DNA from: Alkaliphilus pronyensis
GTDB taxonomy: Bacteria > Bacillota > Clostridia > Peptostreptococcales > Natronincolaceae
Assembly: GCF_009017275.1 (NCBI RefSeq)
Contig: NZ_WBZC01000056.1
Coordinates: 1 to 49,478, forward strand
Direction: 5' to 3'
Length of the DNA stretch: 49,478 nucleotides
Below, piece after piece: positions 17,197 to 25,441 of the stretch (position 1 is the stretch's first letter; the number at the start of each line of letters is the position of its first letter). The position numbers and the translations under genes were made by a program. A model generated the notes under the pieces. The model had not been told where the DNA came from, made no database searches, and saw only the letters and a program-made list of their open reading frames with translations.

Positions 17197-18180
17197 TTAT
17201 TCTATATATTCTGAATTTTTCCTGCTATTAAATTTATTTAATGCTTTACCACCTAAGTAAGTAGCTTTTTTACCTTGATATCTATTGAGGCTAATCATTT
17301 CCTCATGAATTAAGTCTCTAATTTTCCACCAGCTCATATTCCAATTTACAAACAAACCATTTTCCTCTGGTGCCCTACCAATTAATCTTTGAACTATAAT
17401 ATTAGGGTACAGATACTCCAAAAAGGTTATAACCCTTTCTTTATACTCCTCCATAGATATAAGCTTAACTTGGCCTTTTTCGTAGATTTCACCAAGCTTT
17501 GTATCCTTCATAATATATAAAGCGTGGAGCTTTACTTGATCTACCCTTAATGCAGATAGAATTTTTGCATTTTCAACTACATCATCCATGTTATCCCATG
17601 GTAAATTAAGAATTAAATGGGCACATATCTGAAAGTTAAATGCCTTAATTTGGAGGACTGCATCAATAAACTCTGCAAGTGTATGCCCTCTATCTACCTT
17701 GTGAAGTGAATGATAATTAACTGTCTGTAGACCTAGCTCTATTGATATCTCTAATTGGTGCTTTTCCCCTATTTCCTTTAAAATATTAAGATGCTCAGTA
17801 GTAATACAGTCTGGACGTGTAGATACACAAACTTCTACTATATTATCTATTGCAGCCTGTTCCATATATTTGGCAAATAATTCAGTATCCATATAGGTAT
17901 TACTGAAGTTCTGAAAATAGGCAATAAATTTCTTTGCTTTGTACTTTTTTTTAATAAAGCTCATGTTATTTTGAAGCTGTTCTTTTACGGAAATGCTGTT
18001 TGATATGGTTTCAAAGCCAGCACCTACCTCTGGACAAAAGCTACAGCCTGATATGCCCAATTGCCCGTCTCTATTGGGACAGGTTGTAGGTAGATTTACA
18101 GGAAGCTTATATACCTTTTCACTATATTTGCTTTTTAAGTACTCAGAATAAGTTTTATAGGGCAACGTTACTTTTTTCAT
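17197..18180 (-). CDS. TIGR01212-family radical SAM protein (YhcC-like)
   Basis: 327 residues with AAGGAAGGA before the ATG. The iron-sulfur cluster ligands are Cys34 (TTCPNRDG), Cys46 and Cys49 (GCSFC), the spacing typical of the YhcC/TIGR01212 group, which is related to Elp3. Further family blocks: KKFIAYFQNFSNTYMDTELF, CVSTRPDCI, ELGLQTVNYHSLHKVDRGHT and HLILNLPWD. The reaction is not established in the family. Its start overlaps the end of the MFS gene by 26 bases, implying translational coupling. Confidence 0.88.
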   Translation of the reverse strand: MKKVTLPYKTYSEYLKSKYSEKVYKLPVNLPTTCPNRDGQLGISGCSFCPEVGAGFETISNSISVKEQLQNNMSFIKKKYKAKKFIAYFQNFSNTYMDTELFAKYMEQAAIDNIVEVCVSTRPDCITTEHLNILKEIGEKHQLEISIELGLQTVNYHSLHKVDRGHTLAEFIDAVLQIKAFNFQICAHLILNLPWDNMDDVVENAKILSALRVDQVKLHALYIMKDTKLGEIYEKGQVKLISMEEYKERVITFLEYLYPNIIVQRLIGRAPEENGLFVNWNMSWWKIRDLIHEEMISLNRYQGKKATYLGGKALNKFNSRKNSEYIE

Positions 18181-19438
18181 TTAGATCCTTCCTTTTTGCT
18201 TCCTTTCCCTTCATAAATATAAGTGATGCTAAACTACATAATGATAACAAGCTGATAAAGGCAAAAACATATTGATACTGGGTAGCCTCGTAAACTCGAT
18301 TTCCACTATTTATTGCACCAGTCCAGCCATAATCTAGGAATACACCTATACTAAAGCTTAATAGTGAGCCACCTATAAACTCACCAACGTTTATTATTGC
18401 TGTTGCAGTTCCTGTATAAGCAGGATCATTTACATTTTTTACATTGGTAAAGGATAATATGTGACAGATAGTTGTGAATCCCAACATGAAAAATATGATT
18501 GGCAGTAGCTGTACTGGCGGCTTTCCTCCAGCTATAGTCATATATATCCATATACCTGTAAATATTGAAATAGCAACTGCCAATATTCTTTTTATTTCAC
18601 CATTCAATAGGTCAGAGAGCCATCCTACAATTGGTCCACCCACCATAAAGCCAATAGATGCAAAGGATAAATAGCCTGCTGCATGGGCCTTTGATATATC
18701 ATATACATGCATCAGATAGGGAATACCCCATAGTCCAAGAATTGCAGTCATGGAGCCCACCATAAAAAACATAATTGCAAAGGGTGGCCATGTATAAGGG
18801 TTTAACAGTACCTTTTTTATACCCTCCAACATATTTCTACTGGACTTATACTCAGGTTCTAAGCCTTCAGGATGGTCTCTAACTATAATCCAAATAAGCA
18901 ATGATAGTAAAATTGATATAGCCCCCATAACATGAAAGCTATTTCTCCATCCAACTTGAATTACTAAGTATGCCAGTGGTAAAGTTGCTAAAAAAGCCCC
19001 CATATTACCGAATAAGGAGGTAAGCCCACAGAGAGTTGAGAATTGCTTTGGTTTAAACCAAGTCATTTGAATTTTAAGTATTGATATAATTATAACAGAG
19101 GTTCCTAAGCCCACCATAAATCTTGCAGCATAGCTAACAACAAGGTTAGATGATAAGCCAAACATAATTGAAGCTACACCTGTTAATAGTGTACCCAAAG
19201 CACAGAATTTTCTTACTCCAACTGAATCCACCATTATTCCCACTGGTATTTGCATTAAAGCATAGGCATAAAATGTCATGGAGGTTAAATTAGCTAGGCT
19301 TTTCCCCGTTAGACCTAAATCTATTGAAAGGTCATCTGCTACAACACCAATGGCAAGACGATGAAAAAAAACTGTTACAAATGCCAAAACTAATGTAAAC
19401 CAAATGCTCCATCTTCTCATAGGATTATTTTTACTCAT
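18155..19438 (-). CDS. MFS transporter (anion/organic acid type)
   Basis: 427 residues, AAGGAGAT before the ATG. Twelve hydrophobic segments; loop 2-3 reads GIMVDSVGVRKFCALG (the MFS GxxxDxxGxRk signature) and the corresponding second-half loop is GPIVGWLSDLLNGEIKR. The N-terminus RRWSIWFTLVLAFVTVFFHR and pattern YALMQIPVGIMVD resemble GudP/NarK-like or hexuronate-type porters. The substrate is unknown. It is upstream of and overlapping the radical SAM gene, and a hairpin separates it from the USP gene. Confidence 0.8.
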   Translation of the reverse strand: MSKNNPMRRWSIWFTLVLAFVTVFFHRLAIGVVADDLSIDLGLTGKSLANLTSMTFYAYALMQIPVGIMVDSVGVRKFCALGTLLTGVASIMFGLSSNLVVSYAARFMVGLGTSVIIISILKIQMTWFKPKQFSTLCGLTSLFGNMGAFLATLPLAYLVIQVGWRNSFHVMGAISILLSLLIWIIVRDHPEGLEPEYKSSRNMLEGIKKVLLNPYTWPPFAIMFFMVGSMTAILGLWGIPYLMHVYDISKAHAAGYLSFASIGFMVGGPIVGWLSDLLNGEIKRILAVAISIFTGIWIYMTIAGGKPPVQLLPIIFFMLGFTTICHILSFTNVKNVNDPAYTGTATAIINVGEFIGGSLLSFSIGVFLDYGWTGAINSGNRVYEATQYQYVFAFISLLSLCSLASLIFMKGKEAKRKDLNEKSNVAL

Positions 19439-19484
19439 TGCCGTTTATCTCCTTACAGTATATTAGTGTTAGTTTTCTTTATAA

Positions 19485-19516
19485 AGAGAGATTCCTATCT
19501 ATGATAGAAATCTCCT
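19485..19516. terminator. Hairpin between USP and MFS genes
   Basis: GAGATT...TATC/GATA...AATCTC stem with a T7 run on the plus strand and CTCTCTTT on the minus strand; probably terminates the USP transcript on the minus strand, with some readthrough possible. Confidence 0.55.
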
Positions 19517-19520
19517 TTTT

Positions 19521-19907
19521 TTAAGTAGGAATTACAGTAATATCTACATTTTTGCATAGCTTTTTACTTAACTTCGTAATTACACTGTTTTCTGAAGAGG
19601 TTTCAAGTGATTCACCTAAAATAATTCTCCCTATATTATTCTTTTGACAGAAATCAACTATAGATTTAACAACATTAGAGGATCTTAATACTGTCATGTC
19701 AGCATCAACCTCCTTTGATATTTCAAATAGGTAATCTAGTGCCTCTCCCTCTTTTGAGTTACCCAAAAAATTTACTCCTTCTGGTGCAACATGTACTACA
19801 TAAAGATTGCCTAAATCCTTACCTCTATAATCTGCTCCTATCTTAATTAAACGTTCACAAGTAACCTGCTGTGTAACACAAACCATCACATTCTTTTTAT
19901 TCTTCAT
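19521..19907 (-). CDS. Universal-stress-protein-like (KdpD-USP type) protein
   Basis: 128 residues after AAGGGG. It opens KKNVMVCVTQQVTCERLIKIGA, a signature of the USP domain found inside KdpD sensors, followed by NLYVVHVAPEGVNFLG and a C-terminal IGRIILGESLETSSENSVITK then LSKKLCKNVDITVIPT. Single-domain cytoplasmic protein of the USP/adenine nucleotide alpha-hydrolase-like fold. Binding of a nucleotide or signalling molecule is plausible but not shown. Monocistronic. Confidence 0.75.
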   Translation of the reverse strand: MKNKKNVMVCVTQQVTCERLIKIGADYRGKDLGNLYVVHVAPEGVNFLGNSKEGEALDYLFEISKEVDADMTVLRSSNVVKSIVDFCQKNNIGRIILGESLETSSENSVITKLSKKLCKNVDITVIPT

Positions 19908-20050
19908 ATGCGGGCCCCTTTCTGTGTATATTAATGATTTATTATACTTTTTATGTGCCCTGAAAAGACCTACATTTTTATTATACTATATTTTGAAATA
20001 AATTGCTCAATATCATTAAATGTGAAAAATCTTTAATCTTTTACATTAGT

Positions 20051-20074
20051 CACCCTGCAGCTTTAATGCTGCAG
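20051..20074 (-). terminator. Terminator of the LysM gene
   Basis: CCCTGCAGC TTTAAT GCTGCAGGG: a perfect 9-bp GC-rich stem 8 bases beyond the stop. There is no U-run on the minus strand, so it may act mainly as an RNA-stabilising end. Confidence 0.55.
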
Positions 20075-20081
20075 GGCTTCA

Positions 20082-20855
20082 TTAGCAAATAATTACTCCT
20101 GATAATACTACTTCTCCACTAGGTCTTGCCGGTATATTTCTTGGCTCCGCTGTAACAATTATTTCTTTATAACCTTCAAAGGTTATAAGACTTGGGAAGG
20201 TTGAATAACCTCCTTCTATTCCTGACAGGCCAGTGGGTTGTAGCTTAGTCTTTACGTATGCATCAGCCACAGGATTATATACCCAAGCAACATAAACACA
20301 ATAGCATGAATCAATTTCTGCTGGTGCAGGTAATCCAAAGGTTGTTATCCATAGCGTTGGAGTGGCCTCGTTTATAAAGGCTGTTCCACCTAAAACACCT
20401 TCCCTTAAGGGCCTTAGTTCTGCTTTGCATATGTTTTCGGGAAGGGGTAAATCTGGTATTGGGATGCAAATCTGTTGCCCTACTTCGATTACGTTTGGAT
20501 CAGCCACCTGTGGGTTAGCAGCAATTAGTCTTTGAAGTGTTACACCAAACCTACGGGCAATTGTAAACATTGAATCTCCTTGTTGAACAATGTAAATGGT
20601 CCCATCGGTACAAAACTCTGGGGGTGGAGGTGGAACAATTTTGCTTGGTACACATATTTTTTGTCCCGGAGTTATTATATTGGGGTTTTGTACTTGGGGG
20701 TTTGCTTCGATAAGCTGCTGTAGGCTTATTCCATACTCATTGGCTATACGAAACATAGTATCTCCTGGTCTAACCGTATAAATAGTTCCACCGATACAGG
20801 GGGGTGGAGGTGGAAAATTATTTACAGGGTTCTGTCTTTTATAGTTATAGTACAT
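20082..20855 (-). CDS. Double-LysM protein, possible spore or cell-wall protein
   Basis: 257 residues from the ATG at 20855, six bases after GGAGG. Two LysM peptidoglycan-binding domains (YTVRPGDTMFRIANEYGISL at about residues 25-70 and YIVQQGDSMFTIARRFGVTL at about 87-130), each preceded by a Pro-rich linker (PPPPPC, PPPPPEFC). A C-terminal domain of about 110 residues (from ICKAELRPLREGVLGG to the end RPSGEVVLSGVIIC) is not recognised; it looks beta-rich. No signal peptide is visible, a feature shared with clostridial spore-coat and cortex LysM proteins, so a role in the spore is plausible. Confidence 0.8.
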   Translation of the reverse strand: MYYNYKRQNPVNNFPPPPPCIGGTIYTVRPGDTMFRIANEYGISLQQLIEANPQVQNPNIITPGQKICVPSKIVPPPPPEFCTDGTIYIVQQGDSMFTIARRFGVTLQRLIAANPQVADPNVIEVGQQICIPIPDLPLPENICKAELRPLREGVLGGTAFINEATPTLWITTFGLPAPAEIDSCYCVYVAWVYNPVADAYVKTKLQPTGLSGIEGGYSTFPSLITFEGYKEIIVTAEPRNIPARPSGEVVLSGVIIC

Positions 20856-20964
20856 GTTAATCCTCCTTTTCTTTTCACTCATTACATTATATGAGAATGC
20901 TTTTCTTTGGTTAAAGGATTGTAAAAATAATTGGCATTAGAAAAGGGGATAGTTTAACAGGCTT

Positions 20965-21492
20965 TTACTTAGTTACATCCACATCAAGTATATTGTTAAA
21001 CCTATTGAAGTAGTTAAAAATACCTACTACACAGGTAATCTCAATTATCTCTCCTTCTTCAAAGAAGTCTTTAAGCCTTTTCCATAATTGGTTAGGCATT
21101 TTATGATTCTTTGACATTACTTCTGCGAACTCTAAAGCCACCAGCTCTTTTTCAGTAAAGCTTTGGGGGTTCTTTAAGCCCTCCAAAAGATCTTTAATTG
21201 ATTCCTCAGAAACTCCGAACCGCTTTGCCAAAGCAGTATGGGAAGCCAGTCAGTATTGACATTCATTCATTACTGACACCTTTACTGCCAGCATTTCTTT
21301 CAGCTTAATATCTACTGTACCTGTAAATAGTATGGCTTTGAAGTGATCATAGGCCGTTTCTAATAATTGAGGTCTGTAGGCTAGTGTTCTGAACATATTA
21401 GGTATGTTTCCTCTTTGCTCCATAAACTCATCAAAAATCCTTTTGGCTTTATCATCCACTTCATTTACCTCTAAGGCTTTAATTTTTGCCAT
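20965..21492 (-). CDS. Candidate selenoprotein of the carboxymuconolactone decarboxylase/AhpD family
   Basis: 175 residues from the ATG at 21492 (AAGGAGAG before it), reading the in-frame TGA at 21252-21250 as selenocysteine 81. The family redox motif is CxxC followed by HT; here it is ECQY-Sec-LASHT, so UGA takes the place of the second Cys exactly (Cys78, Sec81). The protein before and after is intact and in one frame: NIPNMFRTLAYRPQLLETAY and the later FTEKELVALEFAEVMSKN and NYFNRFNNILDV match complete CMD proteins. A hairpin at the right distance follows (next entry). Likely a thiol/selenol peroxidase or reductase-type enzyme. A simple nonsense mutation is the alternative, but the position argues against it. 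Confidence 0.8.
21219..21252 (-). promoter_or_regulatory. Candidate bacterial SECIS element
   Basis: Minus strand: TGA, 12 bases, then stem ACTGCTTT/AAAGCGGT (8 pairs with one G-U) closed by the loop GGC. The apical loop starts 21 bases after the UGA and begins with G, agreeing with the loose consensus for bacterial SECIS hairpins (a G near the start of the loop, roughly 16-37 bases from UGA). Confidence 0.65.
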
Positions 21493-21672
21493 TTTAATCT
21501 CTCCTTTGTAAATCATATTAAAGTTGACTTTTTTCTATTATAGCATTCTTTACCATTATTATTGCTAAAGGCTTTATAGTTTATTTTTACTATAGTGTTA
21601 TTTAAATAAACAGCTTTAAACAAAAAAAATAGCAGTATAGAATAAATCCATACTACTTAACCAGAAGCTTGA

Positions 21673-21858
21673 TCACTTAAAAAGCAACATTATTGCTGTA
21701 AATATCCCCGACAGCCCAATTAAAATATATACAAGTCGAGCTAAGGGGCTTCTTCTTCCTCCAAATACTGATGCTACTAAATCGAAATCAAACAATCCTA
21801 CTAATCCCCAGTTTATAGCACCCACAATTATAAGTATTAAAGCTATCCATGTAAACAA
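21673..21858 (-). CDS. DUF378 family small membrane protein
   Basis: 61 residues from a TTG at 21858, 8 bases after GGAGG. Two transmembrane segments (IALILIIVGAINWGLVGLF and LARLVYILIGLSGIFTAIML) with the DUF378 hallmark GAINWGLVGLFDFDLVA. The family's role is unknown. Monocistronic; no strong terminator noticed. Confidence 0.85.
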   Translation of the reverse strand: MFTWIALILIIVGAINWGLVGLFDFDLVASVFGGRRSPLARLVYILIGLSGIFTAIMLLFK

Positions 21859-21955
21859 AGTATTCCCCTCCTTAAAAATGGCTAAGACCCTTTTTCAATA
21901 TATATGAGGAGATAACTATTAATATACCTTTATGGGTACTAACTTCTTAAATAAG

Positions 21956-22897
21956 TTAATAGCCCCTATTAACATTAACCTTGTTCAATAGCTCTTTACC
22001 TTCTATAAATCTTTTCATATTGTCATAGATCATTTTATATTTTCTGGCATTTCTCATCTCTGAAATCCATGAATTATGGGAGCTAATTAATACACGGTCT
22101 ATGTCCCATAAGGGGCTTTCTTTAGGAAGTGGCTCCCTTTCAAATACATCTAAGGCTACTCCCATCAAATGTCCATTGCTTAGATGCTCAATTAATGCTG
22201 CTTCATCAACAATGCTTCCTCTACTTACATTGATAAGTACTCCATTATCCTTCATCATTTTTAAACTATTTGAGTCGATAATATGATGGGTTTTTTCTGT
22301 ATAGGGTAATGTTAATACAACAATATCGCTTTTAGCAATTGTTTCTGCCATCATATTAGTAGGATAGCACTTATTAAACCAGGGGGCATTTTCTCCATTG
22401 GTATTAATCCCTAGTATCTCCATTTCAAAGCCCTGTAATCTTTTAGCCGCCTCTTGAGCTATTGTTCCTGTTCCAATAAATAAAATCTTCTTTCCGTAAA
22501 GCTCTAGGAGAGACTTATCTAAAAACCATTCCTTTTTTTGCTTTCTTTGGTGAAAGCCATAGCTGTTTTTATAGATTTCTAAAAGCTTTAATACTATCCA
22601 CTCCCCCATAGGAATGCTGTAGCCACCCCTATTATTAGTTACAACAATGCTATTATTTTGTACAACATCATTAGGAACCTGGTCTATGCCAATGCTTGAT
22701 AGCTGTATCCATTTTAACTGCTCCATTAAGCTGATGTCTAGGGTTGAGAATGGATTATAGCAAACCAACACCTCAACATCTTTATAGCTATTTGTAAAAA
22801 CCGCTTCATTTTCATTAGTAATTAATATATCATAGCCTAGCTTTCGGATTTTATCCATGCTTTCCTTGCCATAATCATAGGTAAATAAAGCCTTCAC
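21956..22897 (-). CDS. D-isomer-specific 2-hydroxyacid dehydrogenase family protein
   Basis: 313 residues from a GTG preceded by AAGGGGGG. Flavodoxin-like N-terminal domain, then the NAD-binding domain with GTGTIAQEAAKRLQGF, the substrate Arg in INVSRGSIVDEAAL, the Glu in ALDVFEREPLP and the His in ISSHNSW (SSHNSW is slightly unusual; PHxS/G is commoner). It reduces a 2-keto acid or oxidises a D-2-hydroxyacid with NAD(P)H; which acid is not clear, though the phosphoglycerate-dehydrogenase-like group is the broad home. Lies 18 bases downstream of prfC and is likely transcribed with it. Confidence 0.8.
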   Translation of the reverse strand: MKALFTYDYGKESMDKIRKLGYDILITNENEAVFTNSYKDVEVLVCYNPFSTLDISLMEQLKWIQLSSIGIDQVPNDVVQNNSIVVTNNRGGYSIPMGEWIVLKLLEIYKNSYGFHQRKQKKEWFLDKSLLELYGKKILFIGTGTIAQEAAKRLQGFEMEILGINTNGENAPWFNKCYPTNMMAETIAKSDIVVLTLPYTEKTHHIIDSNSLKMMKDNGVLINVSRGSIVDEAALIEHLSNGHLMGVALDVFEREPLPKESPLWDIDRVLISSHNSWISEMRNARKYKMIYDNMKRFIEGKELLNKVNVNRGY

Positions 22898-22915
22898 AAT
22901 ATCCCCCCTTCAATT

Positions 22916-24523
22916 TTATATGTTTATTCTTCTTGATGAAATGTCCTTTAATACTGCCTTAGGATTACGTTCCTTGACCCTATCAATTGACCATTCATTT
23001 TGAAATAATAAAACTGGCTGCTGGTCTTCGTCCTCTACTATTAAGGTATCCATTGTAACACCAAAGCTATCGGCATCAAAGTTTTCCATTTCAACCCAAC
23101 GAATATATTTGTATGGCAATTGATTCATAACAACCTCTACACCATACTCATTATTAAGACGATATTCCAGAACCTCAAACTGTAAGGCTCCTACAACTCC
23201 TACTATCAGTTCCTCAACACCAAGCTGTGGTCGTTTAAAAACCTGTATAGCTCCTTCTTCTGCTATTTGAGATATTCCCTTTAAAAAGTGTTTTCGTTTT
23301 AGTGAGTTTTTGGCATATATTTTTGCAAAATGCTCAGGAGCAAAAACTGGTATTCCTTCATACATTATTTTATCCTGCAGATGACATAGAGTATCTCCTA
23401 TCCTAAAAATGCCTGGATCGTGGATACCAATAATATCTCCTGCGTATGCCTCCTCAACAATTACTCTATCTTGTGCCATAAATTGCTGAGGTTGAGATAA
23501 TCTAACCTTTTTATTACCCTGAACATGGTTAACCGTCATCCCTTTATCAAACTTTCCAGAGCATATTCTTAAAAATGCTATTCTGTCCCTATGTGTTGGA
23601 TTCATATTTGCCTGTATCTTAAATATAAACCCCGAGAATTCATTTGAGAGTGGATCAATCTCACCTATATTACTTGTTCTTCCTGCTGGAGGAGTTGTAA
23701 GTGATAAAAATGATTCTAAGAAGGGCTGTACCCCAAAATTTGTCATGGCACTCCCAAAAAATATTGGAGTTAGCTGTCCATTTAAAATCTTGTTTAAATT
23801 AAATTCATCACCTGCCATATCCAGCAACTCAATTTCTTCCATTAATTGCTGATGCTGCTGTTCCCCTAAATGCTCCTTAAAGGCTACATCACCTACATCC
23901 CCAACTATGGAGGATACCACCGACTGACCGTGATTACCATCGCTGAATAGCTCTATTTGTGATTTGCTTCTATTATAAACACCTTTAAAATCACCATCTG
24001 TTCCTATAGGCCAATTCATTGGATAGGATTTAATTCCTAGTACCTTTTCAATTTCCTCCATTAGCTCAAAGGGAGACTTGCCTGCTCTATCTAACTTATT
24101 AATGAAGGTGAATATTGGTATCCCCCTCATCTTACATACATGAAATAGTTTTTTAGTTTGCTCCTCAACTCCTTTAGCACAATCTATTACCATCACTGCA
24201 CTATCGGCTGCCATTAGAGTTCTATATGTGTCTTCACTGAAATCCTGATGTCCAGGGGTATCTAAAATATTAATGCAATACCCATTATACTCGAATTGCA
24301 ATACACTAGATGTTACTGATATACCTCTTTGCTTTTCAATTTCCATCCAATCGGATACAGCATGTTTCTGGCTTCTACGGGATTTTACTGAGCCTGCTAA
24401 TCTAATAGCACCACCATAGAGTAATAATTTTTCAGTCAAGGTTGTTTTTCCAGCATCTGGATGTGATATAATTGCAAATGTTCTTCTTCTCTTTATTTGC
24501 TTTGATAAGTCTTGCTGTGTCAT
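22916..24523 (-). CDS. prfC: Peptide chain release factor 3
   Basis: 535 residues, full length for RF3. GTPase that recycles RF1/RF2 from the ribosome after termination. G-domain motifs: SHPDAGKTTLTEKLLLYG (G1), KQRGISVTSSV (G2), ILDTPGHQDFSEDTYRTL (G3), FINKLDRAGKSPFELMEEIE (G4). The C-terminal FRIGDTLCHLQDKIMYEGIP and VGALQFEVLEYRLNNEYGVE are RF3-specific compared with EF-G. Likely first gene of a two-gene operon with the dehydrogenase at 21956. Confidence 0.95.
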   Translation of the reverse strand: MTQQDLSKQIKRRRTFAIISHPDAGKTTLTEKLLLYGGAIRLAGSVKSRRSQKHAVSDWMEIEKQRGISVTSSVLQFEYNGYCINILDTPGHQDFSEDTYRTLMAADSAVMVIDCAKGVEEQTKKLFHVCKMRGIPIFTFINKLDRAGKSPFELMEEIEKVLGIKSYPMNWPIGTDGDFKGVYNRSKSQIELFSDGNHGQSVVSSIVGDVGDVAFKEHLGEQQHQQLMEEIELLDMAGDEFNLNKILNGQLTPIFFGSAMTNFGVQPFLESFLSLTTPPAGRTSNIGEIDPLSNEFSGFIFKIQANMNPTHRDRIAFLRICSGKFDKGMTVNHVQGNKKVRLSQPQQFMAQDRVIVEEAYAGDIIGIHDPGIFRIGDTLCHLQDKIMYEGIPVFAPEHFAKIYAKNSLKRKHFLKGISQIAEEGAIQVFKRPQLGVEELIVGVVGALQFEVLEYRLNNEYGVEVVMNQLPYKYIRWVEMENFDADSFGVTMDTLIVEDEDQQPVLLFQNEWSIDRVKERNPKAVLKDISSRRINI

Positions 24524-24627
24524 ATTTATCCTCTTTCTTTGTATTATATCTATTGTTTTTCAATACCTCAAATTTTAACCTATTGTAGGTACTATGTCAA
24601 TCATGCAGGAAAAAATCTGCGTTAAAA

Positions 24628-24651
24628 AGGATATGGCTTCTACCATATCCT
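24628..24651 (-). terminator. Terminator of the ECF S-component gene
   Basis: AGGATATGG CTTCTA CCATATCCT; on the minus strand the stem is followed by TTTTT. It lies 27 bases past the stop at 24678. Confidence 0.8.
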
Positions 24652-24677
24652 AAGACTTATGACTAAGAGTATTTCCT

Positions 24678-25202
24678 TTATTGCTTTATCGCATACTTAT
24701 CTATAATCTTAGTTCTTTTTAATGCTATCCCTAAAGGTAAAAAAAGTATTGCTCCACCAAAGCCCTGAATAAGGTTGGCTGGTACACTGGCTAGTGCCAC
24801 TGCGAAGCTCCCTTTAAGGGCTGCACCTGTAAAGAAGTATCCTGTTACCATACATAGGGCTCCAAAGGTTAAAGCTATTATGTTTCTGGTATTAAGAATA
24901 TTATCATTTTCTTGATTTGCAATAACTCCAACACCATATCCCATTAATCCTTTTATTATCAAGGTTGGTAATGCCCAATGGGTATATCCAAGTAGAACAT
25001 CAGCCATTGCTGACCCTATACCGGCAGATAGACCTGCCTTTTTGCTTCCAAACAAAATAGCTGCCAGAAAAATCATACTATCTCCCAAGTGAATAAATCC
25101 TTCTGTTGCAGGTATAGGTATTGTTATTATCATTGTGGAAACAGCTATAAGTGCAGTTAATAATCCTATAATTGTTAGGTTTTGAAGTGATTCATTTCTC
25201 AT
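24678..25202 (-). CDS. ECF transporter S component
   Basis: 174 residues, AAGGGGGAT ahead of the ATG. Six hydrophobic membrane segments in the S-component pattern: a short Asn/Leu start, ALIAVSTMIITIPIP, then FIHLGDSMIFLAAILFGSKK and AGLSAGIGSAMADVLLGYTH, then WALPTLIIKGLMGYGVG. The G-D-x-x-x-F-L-A-A-x-L-F-G block is common in S components for vitamins or their precursors (pantothenate, pyridoxine, hydroxymethylpyrimidine types), binding the vitamin and docking to a shared ECF ATPase/EcfT module encoded elsewhere. No riboswitch was found to name the vitamin. Confidence 0.8.
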   Translation of the reverse strand: MRNESLQNLTIIGLLTALIAVSTMIITIPIPATEGFIHLGDSMIFLAAILFGSKKAGLSAGIGSAMADVLLGYTHWALPTLIIKGLMGYGVGVIANQENDNILNTRNIIALTFGALCMVTGYFFTGAALKGSFAVALASVPANLIQGFGGAILFLPLGIALKRTKIIDKYAIKQ

Positions 25203-25312
25203 AATTAATCCCCCTTAATTGTATTTACATTGTATGTATGCTTAGGTACAATAATATTATACTATCTTTTTTATTAAATGTAAATCCCTATTTTTCAATA
25301 GTTTGACACTGT

Positions 25313-25326
25313 TTGTATCGATACAA
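25313..25326. promoter_or_regulatory. Perfect 14-bp palindrome, possible operator
   Basis: TTGTATCGATACAA lies 5 bases after a -35-like TTGACA (25303-25308) between divergently transcribed genes. Such a symmetric site could bind a dimeric repressor, but the regulator is not in the window. Confidence 0.4.
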
Positions 25327-25374
25327 TTTTTCATTATGCCCATCGCTATTATTTGCTTAAAAAGAACAAAAAAT

Positions 25375-25403
25375 TTGATTTTGCCCAATGATATGACTAT
25401 AAT
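25375..25403 (+). promoter_or_regulatory. Sigma-A type promoter of the DUF4236 gene
   Basis: TTGATT, 17-base spacer, then perfect TATAAT (25398-25403), 39 bases before the start codon. Confidence 0.7.
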
Positions 25404-25441
25404 GTATGTAAATGTAAAATTAGGTAATGGAGGTGCTTCAA

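Noticed and set aside
20965-21516. Two short separate genes, as if a CMD gene were broken by a stop
   Set aside because: The stop is TGA at the exact second redox Cys, both sides are in one frame, and a SECIS-like hairpin follows; a selenoprotein explains this better.
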